Positions 37,599-44,633 of a DNA stretch of 64,000 nucleotides are shown here, piece after piece. Within the stretch, counting starts at the first letter, position 1, and each line of letters starts with the position of its first letter. The stretch covers positions 1 to 64,000 of the forward strand of contig NZ_JAOTIF010000021.1 of assembly GCF_025628885.1 (NCBI RefSeq), read 5' to 3'. A program made the translations under genes and the position numbers. Below the pieces are notes generated by a model. That model made no database searches and had not been told where the DNA came from. It was given only the letters and a program-made list of their open reading frames with translations. Origin of the DNA: Paraflavisolibacter caeni. Its GTDB lineage: Bacteria; Bacteroidota; Bacteroidia; Chitinophagales; Chitinophagaceae.

Positions 37599-37790
37599 AT
37601 GGTCAATTGGAAAGAGGTGTATCTTCTAAATCCTGGGATTGTTGCACTCTTGGTTGAAGTAGATAGGGGTCGATTAATTTATAGAATGAAAGGAAGCTCA
37701 AGACGGATTAGGTACACAACTCTAAAAAAGGGCTTGATCAAAAAAACAAAATGGATAGAACTTGAAGTTCCTTCCTGGTTGCTTACATAA
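37599..37790 (+). CDS. Small hypothetical protein next to tRNA-Leu
   Basis: 63 residues, basic, reading VEVDRGRLIYRMKGSSRRIRYTTLKKGLIKKT. The composition is protein-like rather than spacer-like and the first half has a beta-rich pattern. No family with known function recognised. It lies between the sugar-acid operon and the tRNA-Leu terminator on the opposite strand and could be a relic of an inserted element. Confidence 0.4.
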   Translation: MVNWKEVYLLNPGIVALLVEVDRGRLIYRMKGSSRRIRYTTLKKGLIKKTKWIELEVPSWLLT

Positions 37791-37810
37791 GACGTCCCCT
37801 GTGGCGTCTC

Positions 37811-37851
37811 CTGAAAAAATAAAGCCTCATAAGTTATTGACTTATAAGGCT
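37811..37851 (-). terminator. Terminator of tRNA-Leu (usable from both sides)
   Basis: AGCCTCATAAGT and ACTTATAAGGCT form a 12-bp stem with one wobble pair and a 5-base loop. On the minus strand it is followed by TTATTTTTTC, directly after the tRNA gene; on the plus strand by CTATTTTTG. Confidence 0.75.
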
Positions 37852-37866
37852 CTATTTTTGTTGTTG

Positions 37867-37950
37867 TGCCCAGGACTGGAATCGAACCAGCACACCCGTG
37901 AAGGCGGCAGATTTTGAGTCTGCTGCGTCTACCAATTCCGCCACCTGGGC
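37867..37950 (-). tRNA. tRNA-Leu (anticodon CAA)
   Basis: 84 bases on the minus strand. The acceptor arm GCCCAGG pairs with CCTGGGC, the anticodon loop CTCAAAA gives CAA and so reads UUG, a long variable arm typical of leucine tRNA is present, and the T arm contains GGTTCGATTCC. CCA is not encoded. tRNA genes are usual targets of integrases, but no repeated 3' end of this gene was seen elsewhere in the window. Confidence 0.95.
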
Positions 37951-38300
37951 TTCTGCACTCTGGATATACTAGCTGGTAGTGCTTTTCGTACATCCGTGTT
38001 TCAAAGAGGGTGCAATATTACAACTTTCCTCCTAATTGTTGTGCTAACCACCACAATTTTTTTTCTAAAAATCCTAAACCCTTACCGACAGCAGCTTTTC
38101 TTTGGAAGGAATACCTTCTTCAATATCCTCAATATGGATTGTAACAGTTTCATAGATCATATTCCTAATCCGAAAGTAAATACTTTCCTCGTTAAAACCG
38201 GCCCTATTATCTCATCTGAACTGTTAAAGGTTTTATCTTTAAGGAACAACTATCTGCAGCTTGCTCAAGTTGCTTCATAGCCACCCTCAACCATTCATAC
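37951..38300. other. Spacer between tRNA-Leu and the saccharopine dehydrogenase-like gene
   Basis: 350 bases. An open frame of 94 codons exists at 37996-38280 but has the Phe/Leu/Asn bias of translated AT-rich spacer and no family resemblance, so I do not call it. Promoters of the tRNA (minus strand) and the next gene (plus strand) must lie here. Confidence 0.5.
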
Positions 38301-39503
38301 ATGAAAACAATCGGATTAATTAGAGAAGGCAAAATTCCCGCCGACAACCGTGTAGCCTTAACGCCCGTCCAATGTAAATGGCTCATGAAGCATTATCCGG
38401 AATTGAAAATTGTGGCTCAACGTTCTCCCAATCGCTGCTTTACCGAAAACGAATACAAAAGGGCAGGAGTAGATATCGTTGAAGGCATCAGCAATTGCGA
38501 TATCCTCTTGGGCATAAAAGAAGTTCCTGTTCAGGACCTTGTTCCTCAAAAGATCTATCTGTTTTTTTCTCATACAAAAAAGAAACAGCCCCACAACCAA
38601 CATTTAATGCGGGCTATTGTGCAAAAAGGGATCACGCTGATCGATTATGAATGCTTGGAGCATGAAGATGGACAGCGGATCATTGGCTTTGGTTTCTTTG
38701 CCGGTGTGGTAGGTGCTCACAATGGCATGATGGCCTACGGAAACCGCACGGGAACTTTTCACCTGGAAAGGGTCTACCAGCAAAAAAGTTTCCAGGAGTT
38801 GATCCATACTTATTTTGGACTGAAAATTCCTAACGTAAAAATTGCCGTTACCGGCTCCGGCAGGGTGGCGCATGGTATTCTGGAGATCATGAACCTGATG
38901 GGGATTATTGAAGTGGAAAAGGATGAATACCTGGATCGTGAATTTTCCTATCCGGTTTATGTGCAACTGAAAGGAAGTGACCTCTACCAGCATACAAAAG
39001 ACGGTTCTTACAACCGCGAGCATTTTCATCTCTTTCCAGAACAATACAGCAGTTTGTTTCCAATCTATACAGCGCAAACAGACATACTGATGAATGGTGT
39101 TTATTGGGAGCCCGGCATACCCCAGTTGTTTCAAATGGAAGCTGTTTCCAAACCTGGCTTCCGGATACAGGTGATCGCCGATATCACAGATGACAAAAAT
39201 GGGTCTGTGCCAATCAACCTGGGCGACCAGTCCATAGAAGATCCGGTATATGGGGTAGACCGTCTTACTTTGACGAAAACGGCTCCTTATTTAACCGGTT
39301 CCATTGATTTGATGGCGGTAGGCAATTTGCCAAATGAATTGCCCAGGGATGCCTCCCGCTATTTTGGGGAACAATTGATTAAACATGTCTTGCCAGATTT
39401 ACTGGTTGGCGGTTCACCAATTATTGAAAGGGCCACAATTGTTCAGAATGGAAAGCTTACGGGTGGGTATGCTTATCTGGAAGATTATGCATTTGGAAAT
39501 TAA
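38301..39503 (+). CDS. Saccharopine dehydrogenase-like NAD(P)-dependent oxidoreductase
   Basis: 400 residues. The N-terminal part (LIREGKIPADNRVALTP, then GIKEVP) is the alanine dehydrogenase/transhydrogenase N-terminal domain as found in lysine-forming saccharopine dehydrogenase; VTGSGRVAHGILEIMN is the Rossmann glycine motif. The end region ITDDKNGSVPINL binds the substrate in the family. It probably acts in lysine or a related amino acid metabolism. Monocistronic; the regulator gene is convergent 18 bases away. Confidence 0.85.
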   Translation: MKTIGLIREGKIPADNRVALTPVQCKWLMKHYPELKIVAQRSPNRCFTENEYKRAGVDIVEGISNCDILLGIKEVPVQDLVPQKIYLFFSHTKKKQPHNQHLMRAIVQKGITLIDYECLEHEDGQRIIGFGFFAGVVGAHNGMMAYGNRTGTFHLERVYQQKSFQELIHTYFGLKIPNVKIAVTGSGRVAHGILEIMNLMGIIEVEKDEYLDREFSYPVYVQLKGSDLYQHTKDGSYNREHFHLFPEQYSSLFPIYTAQTDILMNGVYWEPGIPQLFQMEAVSKPGFRIQVIADITDDKNGSVPINLGDQSIEDPVYGVDRLTLTKTAPYLTGSIDLMAVGNLPNELPRDASRYFGEQLIKHVLPDLLVGGSPIIERATIVQNGKLTGGYAYLEDYAFGN

Positions 39504-39521
39504 GTTGTATTTAATAAATGG

Positions 39522-40397
39522 TCACGAGTGGTGAGTAATGAAATCAATGATTTCCTGATCTGATTTGAGGAGTATGAGATTGGTGAAGGGCCTGTGCACG
39601 TTCATCACAATAGTGCCGGTGACAACGATATTTTTACCAGGAAATGTTTTGATCAGGATTTCCAAATAATCATCTGCATCATAGTGTGTAAAATTGGTGA
39701 TCTGGTGCAGAAATAGGTACTGCAGGTTGGGATTGCTGGTAAACTGCTGTAAGATGTCCCGCTTTGCATTTATGCCTAGGTAAACAACACCCCAGCCGTT
39801 TTTGCGCAGCAGGTAATTGATATAGAGAAGTGGAAGCTCATGAAATTCTCCTTGGGGAGAAAACAAGAGCAGTTCTGGTGATTGCGGAGGCTTGTTCAGC
39901 TTTTCCGTTTCTGCAATGATTTTATTTTGAATGATATAACTGGAAAAATGCTCCTGTGCCGGGATAACCCTGTTGGTAACCCATAGTAAACCCACTCTTT
40001 GCAGGTAAGGATAACAAAGATCAGTGATGCACTTTTCAAATCCCATCCTCTCAATAAACTCTTCTAATAGGCTAGTGAAAGCTTTTTCATTAAAGTCAAT
40101 AGCAGCTTCAATTAGTTGCAACACGTATTGCTTGTAATTGCTTTCTTCGGGTTCTGCCTTGCTCACTTCTTCCAAAATTGCCTGGGCGTTCAATTGTGCA
40201 ATTTTGGAAACCTTCCAGCCATTGTGATATAAAAAAGCAATTCGCAACAACTGCTTCAGATCTTCATTATCATAAACACGGTGTAAGCTTTCCTTACGTT
40301 TTGCATGGAAAATAGGAAATCGCTGCTCCCAGATACGCCATGTATGAGCTTTGATACCGGTCAGGTTTTCTATATCTCGAATAGTGAACGATTGCAT
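39522..40397 (-). CDS. MerR-family regulator with CarH-like cobalamin-binding domain
   Basis: 291 residues. The N-terminal MerR winged helix (FTIRDIENLTGIKAHTWRIWEQRF) is followed by a four-helix cap and a B12-binding Rossmann-like domain. The cap has W139 and E149-H150, an interval of 11 as in the light-sensing CarH (W131, H142), and GEFH supplies H186 at the place of the lower cobalt ligand. These residues let CarH sense light through adenosylcobalamin. It is divergent from lepB, with a 188-base AT-rich spacer between them. Its targets are not visible; no carotenoid gene lies in the window. Confidence 0.88.
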   Translation of the reverse strand: MQSFTIRDIENLTGIKAHTWRIWEQRFPIFHAKRKESLHRVYDNEDLKQLLRIAFLYHNGWKVSKIAQLNAQAILEEVSKAEPEESNYKQYVLQLIEAAIDFNEKAFTSLLEEFIERMGFEKCITDLCYPYLQRVGLLWVTNRVIPAQEHFSSYIIQNKIIAETEKLNKPPQSPELLLFSPQGEFHELPLLYINYLLRKNGWGVVYLGINAKRDILQQFTSNPNLQYLFLHQITNFTHYDADDYLEILIKTFPGKNIVVTGTIVMNVHRPFTNLILLKSDQEIIDFITHHS

Positions 40398-40585
40398 CCG
40401 CCGTGAAATTAATTAATTAGCGAATTAACCAATTTGGTAATGTGATAATAAAGAATATATAGGAAAAATTGTAAAATGAAGGTAAATAGAGCGTAAGGAT
40501 GCTATACTTTAGCAAAAACTTTTGTTGTTTACTGTTGGACTACATGTTTATTATAATAAATTTGACCGCTTTTAAAAACTAATTC

Positions 40586-42127
40586 ATGCCGTTTTCGCAT
40601 ATTCTGACTGTTTACTTGATTTCGTTTCTGCTCGTTTTTCTTCCTTCGTTTGGAATTGCTAAGATGTTTCAAAAGGCTGGTGTTGCTCAGTGGAAGGCAT
40701 ATGTCCCTTTTTACAATACCTGGGTCATGCAGGAGCTTGCAAGAAGGCCTACACACTGGGTGTTCTGGCAGTTTATCCCTGTGGTTGGCTGGTTTATTAC
40801 ACCTGGTATTTTCATTGAGTTTGTAAAGGTCTTTGGTCGTTTTTCTTTTATTGATCATACATTGGCTGCTTTATTTGCTCCATTTTATTTTCCTTACCTG
40901 GGAACCTCCAAAATGGTTCGATATATTGGTACCGAAGGCGTAAAGCACTACCGAAAACCGGCTTGGCGCGAGTGGGTGGATGCTGCCATTTTTGCAATTG
41001 TGGCCGCTACACTCATCCGTACATTCGTTTTTGAGGCTTATACCATTCCTTCTGGTTCAATGGAAAAGACCTTACTGATCAACGACTTTTTGTTTGTGAG
41101 TAAGTTCAGCTATGGCCCCCGGATTCCGAATACACCGTTATCAATTCCTTTTGTTCATAACTACATTCCCGGAAGCAGTGCCAAGTCTTATTCCGAATTG
41201 GTCAAAATCCCATATATCCGCTGGTTTGCTGCTCCTGTGAAGAGAGGTGATGTAGTAGTGTTTAACTTTCCTGCTGGCGATACTGTGATCAATCGTCCTG
41301 ATTTCCAATCATTCCGGCCTTATTACCAATTCATCAAAGAAGTAGGAGAAGGTGATGCCGCAAGGGGTCGTCAATATGTATTGTCTCATCCTGAGGAATA
41401 TCCCTTGGCTATTCATCCTGCTGATAAATCTGATAACTACATTAAGAGATGTGTTGCAGTTTCCGGCGATACATTATCAATCAGGAAGGGACAGGTATTG
41501 ATTAATAGTGTAGCCCAGGTACCGCCGCCATTTTCGGTAATGCCCTACGTAGTTCAAACGAATGGGCAGATGCTGGATGAAGAAGTAATGAAGGAAGAGT
41601 ATAACGTAGATATTACCAATCCCGATCAATTCCAGGTGGGTGCCAATAATCTTTATTTAATGTCGCTGACCAATGAGGCTGTTGAGAAAATGAAGAAAAG
41701 TCCCTGGGTGAAGTCTATGGAAGCGAGATTGATCGATACTGCATATTATGATCCTTCATTTGCTGATTTCGTGATCCAGCATGGTTGGAGCATCGATAAT
41801 TACGGACCGATTTGGATACCTAAAAAAGGTGCTACCTTACAACTAAAGCCTGATAATTATTCTATTTACGAAAGAGCCATTCGCACCTATGAAGGAAATG
41901 ACTTTACCATGCGTGACGGCAAGTTCTATTTAAATGGAAAAGAAGTGAATTCATATACTTTCAAAATGAATTATTACTGGATGATGGGTGATAACCGCCA
42001 TGGTTCACAGGATTCTCGCTTCTGGGGATTTGTGCCTGAAGATAGAGTAGTGGGTAAGGCTTGGATGATCTGGTTTAGCTGGGACAAAGGTCCGCGCTGG
42101 AATCGTTTGTTCAAGATCGTTAAATAG
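40586..42127 (+). CDS. lepB: Signal peptidase I with DUF5684-like membrane extension
   Basis: 513 residues, longer than the E. coli enzyme. About 120 residues at the N-terminus form several membrane segments (PFYNTWVMQELARRP). The catalytic Ser is S158 in IPSGSM and the general base K287 in IKRCVAV; the box MMGDNRHGSQDSR is near the end. It removes signal peptides on the outer face of the inner membrane. An insertion of about 100 residues separates boxes D and E, as is common in Bacteroidota. Confidence 0.96.
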   Translation: MPFSHILTVYLISFLLVFLPSFGIAKMFQKAGVAQWKAYVPFYNTWVMQELARRPTHWVFWQFIPVVGWFITPGIFIEFVKVFGRFSFIDHTLAALFAPFYFPYLGTSKMVRYIGTEGVKHYRKPAWREWVDAAIFAIVAATLIRTFVFEAYTIPSGSMEKTLLINDFLFVSKFSYGPRIPNTPLSIPFVHNYIPGSSAKSYSELVKIPYIRWFAAPVKRGDVVVFNFPAGDTVINRPDFQSFRPYYQFIKEVGEGDAARGRQYVLSHPEEYPLAIHPADKSDNYIKRCVAVSGDTLSIRKGQVLINSVAQVPPPFSVMPYVVQTNGQMLDEEVMKEEYNVDITNPDQFQVGANNLYLMSLTNEAVEKMKKSPWVKSMEARLIDTAYYDPSFADFVIQHGWSIDNYGPIWIPKKGATLQLKPDNYSIYERAIRTYEGNDFTMRDGKFYLNGKEVNSYTFKMNYYWMMGDNRHGSQDSRFWGFVPEDRVVGKAWMIWFSWDKGPRWNRLFKIVK

Positions 42128-42190
42128 AATGCTTTAGAAACGGAATGGTCGACTTTTGAATATAACCCCGGTTGTCATCGGGTGTAAAAA

Positions 42191-42201
42191 GGAGGGAGGA
42201 G
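42191..42201 (+). promoter_or_regulatory. Strong ribosome binding site of cdd
   Basis: GGAGGGAGGAG lies directly upstream of the ATG at 42202. Such long purine matches to the anti-Shine-Dalgarno are rare in this window, where most genes have none, so it is useful for fixing the start. Confidence 0.6.
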
Positions 42202-42705
42202 ATGAAAGAGCATAAATTCGAGTTTTCGTATAAAGTATACAATCGCATTGAAGAATTGCCTGCAGAGCAGAAGTTATTGTTGGAAAAAGCAAGAGAAGCT
42301 ACAAACTTGGCGTATGCACCTTATTCAAGTTTTTTTGTAGGTGCTGCTGCCCGGCTGGCAAACGGGGAAATTGTGAAAGGCAGCAATCAGGAAAATGCTT
42401 CTTTTCCGGTAGGTCTCTGTGCTGAGCGTGTACTCTTAGGCTCCATATCCTCTCTCTTTCCTCAGGTTCCGGTACATGCAATGGCCGTAAGCTATCATAA
42501 CCAGAACCCTGATGCAGAAAGCGATCGCCCCATTTCTCCTTGCGGGCTATGCAGGCAGACGATCCAGGAATATGAAAACCGCTTTCATCATCCCATTCAG
42601 ATCATTCTTGGAGGCTGGGAAGGAGTGGTTTATGTAATTGAAAGTGCCAGCCATCTATTGCCATTCGCCTTTACCAGTAATGATTTGACGACTCACCACC
42701 CCTGA
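42202..42705 (+). CDS. cdd: Cytidine deaminase
   Basis: 167 residues from the ATG at 42202, chosen because it follows an unusually good ribosome binding site (AGGAGGGAGGAG) and because an upstream in-frame TTG only adds a polar decapeptide. Zinc ligands are C73 with E75 (CAE) and C114 and C117 (PCGLC). It turns cytidine or deoxycytidine into uridine forms in nucleotide salvage. Its 3' end overlaps the convergent ogt gene by 13 bases. Confidence 0.94.
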   Translation: MKEHKFEFSYKVYNRIEELPAEQKLLLEKAREATNLAYAPYSSFFVGAAARLANGEIVKGSNQENASFPVGLCAERVLLGSISSLFPQVPVHAMAVSYHNQNPDAESDRPISPCGLCRQTIQEYENRFHHPIQIILGGWEGVVYVIESASHLLPFAFTSNDLTTHHP

Positions 42706-43208
42706 TCCAACATTTGAACACCTGAGTAATACTTCGCTTCAAGTTCAAGCAGGTATTTTTTCCGCCAAAGGCCTCCGGCATATCCGGTCAGACTCCGGTT
42801 GGAGCCGATCACCCGGTGGCAGGGTATGATGATGGCGATACAATTTTTACCATTGGCGGCGGCAACTGCTCTTATTGCTTTTACATCTCCATATTGTTTG
42901 GCCAGGTCCTGGTAGCTGACCGTTTTGCCAAAGGGGATCTGGTACAAAAGTTCCCACACTTTCTGTTGAAAAGCCGTTCCTTCCTGCTGTAGGGGCAGAT
43001 CAAATATTTTTCGTTTACCTGCAAAATATTCATCCAATTGCTGCGAACATTGCCTGATCAACTCAGGGGATTCACTTTGGATTACTTCCTTTTGATCTGG
43101 CAACTCATGCTTCTGATCACTAAACAGGACAGAAGTAATATGGTTGGAAGTGCTTTGAATTTGAAGCCATCCCAAAGGAGAGGAATAATATCCGGTAAAT
43201 GTGTCCAT
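42693..43208 (-). CDS. ogt: Methylated-DNA-protein-cysteine methyltransferase
   Basis: 171 residues. The acceptor cysteine is C130 in PCHRVIGSNRSLTGYAGG; helix-turn-helix and arginine finger segments (FQQKVWELLYQIPFGKTVSYQDLA, AIRAVAAANGKN) precede it. It repairs O6-methylguanine by a suicide transfer. Start overlaps the stop region of the CsaA-like gene by one base, so the two are translationally linked. Confidence 0.95.
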   Translation of the reverse strand: MDTFTGYYSSPLGWLQIQSTSNHITSVLFSDQKHELPDQKEVIQSESPELIRQCSQQLDEYFAGKRKIFDLPLQQEGTAFQQKVWELLYQIPFGKTVSYQDLAKQYGDVKAIRAVAAANGKNCIAIIIPCHRVIGSNRSLTGYAGGLWRKKYLLELEAKYYSGVQMLDQGW

Positions 43209-43543
43209 CAGCCTATTTTTAAACCATTGGAAACTTGTTTTTGTGGCTGCAGCAATACAACGCTGCCATTTTCATCATAAATACCCAGCACAAGGCACTC
43301 ACTTGTAAATGAAGCGATCTTCTTCGGCGGAAAGTTGGTAACAGCAATGACTTGCTGTCCCACTAAGCTTTGTACGTTATAATGATTGGTGATCTGTGCC
43401 GAGGATTTCCTGGTTCCTAGTTCCCCAAAATCTATCGTAAGCTGGTACGCAGGTTTCCTGGCTTCAGGAAATTCTTCTGCCTTGATAATTGTTCCTACTC
43501 TGATATCGATCTTTTCAAAATCATTCCAGGTAATGGTGCTCAT
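43208..43543 (-). CDS. tRNA-binding domain protein, CsaA-like
   Basis: 111 residues forming a single OB fold of the EMAP-II/MetRS C-terminal type: DIRVGTIIKAEEFPEARKPAYQL, then QITNHY, NFPPKKIASFTSECLVLG. In Bacillus CsaA assists protein export; related domains bind tRNA. It sits ahead of ogt on the minus strand. Confidence 0.9.
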   Translation of the reverse strand: MSTITWNDFEKIDIRVGTIIKAEEFPEARKPAYQLTIDFGELGTRKSSAQITNHYNVQSLVGQQVIAVTNFPPKKIASFTSECLVLGIYDENGSVVLLQPQKQVSNGLKIG

Positions 43544-43566
43544 GAGTTAAAGGTATAAAGGCCGTA

Positions 43567-44430
43567 CTAATCTAGCATATTAGCCAGTTTCAATAGCTCT
43601 TCTTTCTTGTAATGTTCTTTATCGTTGTCGAAGCAATTGGCCAATTCTTCCAATAAGTATTGAATGATCTTTTTATTGGATAACGGTTTGAAATAGGATG
43701 GAAGAGCGGGTACAGATATTCTTTTAAAATAACTTTCAATGTCTTTATGGGAGAAAACTTGTCCGCTGGCAGGTTCAATATAGAATTCGATCTTGGATGC
43801 AAAATCAGCTTCCTCTGTAGAATACCCTGGCTTCTGAAAAGCAAGTACAAATTGTTTGGGAATGCTGATCGCTTTAACTGGGATATCAAGCAAATCGCAA
43901 ATGATCAGGTACAGTATGCCATTGCTAAGCTGGTTACCCCTTTTGGTCTCCAAGACTTTGTTCAGCAAAAAGTCATTGATGTTTGTATAAGAAACTTCCG
44001 TTCCTTTCAATCCATAATAACCGTAAATGATGCCTGTAATAATGCGGATCTGCTCCAGCGGCGTTAAATAGTTGTTCAGTTCCAGCCATACATTTCTCCG
44101 GAGTTTTTCTATTTCATGCAGCACTGGTGCTGTAGACAGGTCTGGGTATTGAAACTTGGCAACAAGCAGTGAGCCCACCATCAGGTCAAAATGCCCTGCA
44201 ACATTCCATTGCCGGAAGTCCTCAGCGAGGTCTGTAAATTGAAGCTTATGGATAATGAGCTCTATACGGCTTTGAATAGTTTCATTAGGTGTATTCTCCC
44301 ACAGATCTTCCAGGTTGGGAATAATAGGTTTGCCATATTCCACAATCTTTTCCGATACAGCCCCAAACACCTCTTCATCCGGGTCATCAATCAATTGCAA
44401 TAAGGCCGATATTTCTTTCGTTTGCTCCAT
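43567..44430 (-). CDS. Transglutaminase-like (SirB1-type) protein
   Basis: 287 residues. Helical N-terminal repeats (about 1-100) precede a transglutaminase-like core with KRGNQLSNGILYLIICDLLDIPVKAI, resembling the SirB1 family; the usual Cys of that motif is not evident (RGNQLSNG), so it may lack catalytic activity. Function unknown. It is transcribed ahead of the CsaA-like gene with a 23-base gap. Confidence 0.75.
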   Translation of the reverse strand: MEQTKEISALLQLIDDPDEEVFGAVSEKIVEYGKPIIPNLEDLWENTPNETIQSRIELIIHKLQFTDLAEDFRQWNVAGHFDLMVGSLLVAKFQYPDLSTAPVLHEIEKLRRNVWLELNNYLTPLEQIRIITGIIYGYYGLKGTEVSYTNINDFLLNKVLETKRGNQLSNGILYLIICDLLDIPVKAISIPKQFVLAFQKPGYSTEEADFASKIEFYIEPASGQVFSHKDIESYFKRISVPALPSYFKPLSNKKIIQYLLEELANCFDNDKEHYKKEELLKLANMLD

Positions 44431-44633
44431 CTATATTATAATTTATTCCCACCGCTATCGCATCCGATAGTCTAATTCCCCGCCTTCACCTCCAACTCCC
44501 ACCAAATCGCACCCCAACTCTGCACCAATTCCCCAAATCCCTCTAGCCCTCAATCCTCCATTCTGTCCCCACTTCCCAACCTCCCTTCAATCATCTATCA
44601 TCTTCTCCCCCCATTCGTCATTCGTCACTCAAA
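44431..44633. other. C-rich low-complexity spacer downstream of topA
   Basis: The plus strand from about 44450 is almost a pure C/T/A tract (CCCCGCCTTCACCTCCAACTC and similar), so the minus strand, the coding strand of topA, is G-rich. It resembles the G-rich spacers at 28530-28770 and 29390-29570. No gene and no standard terminator. Confidence 0.7.

Noticed and set aside
37867-37950. tRNA-Leu as an attachment site with a second copy of its 3' end
   Set aside because: I looked for the T-arm sequence elsewhere in the 28-38 kb stretch and found no repeat, and there is no intact integrase.
37996-38280. Open frame of 94 codons before the saccharopine dehydrogenase-like gene
   Set aside because: Residue bias of AT-rich spacer and no family resemblance; it occupies the region where two promoters are expected.
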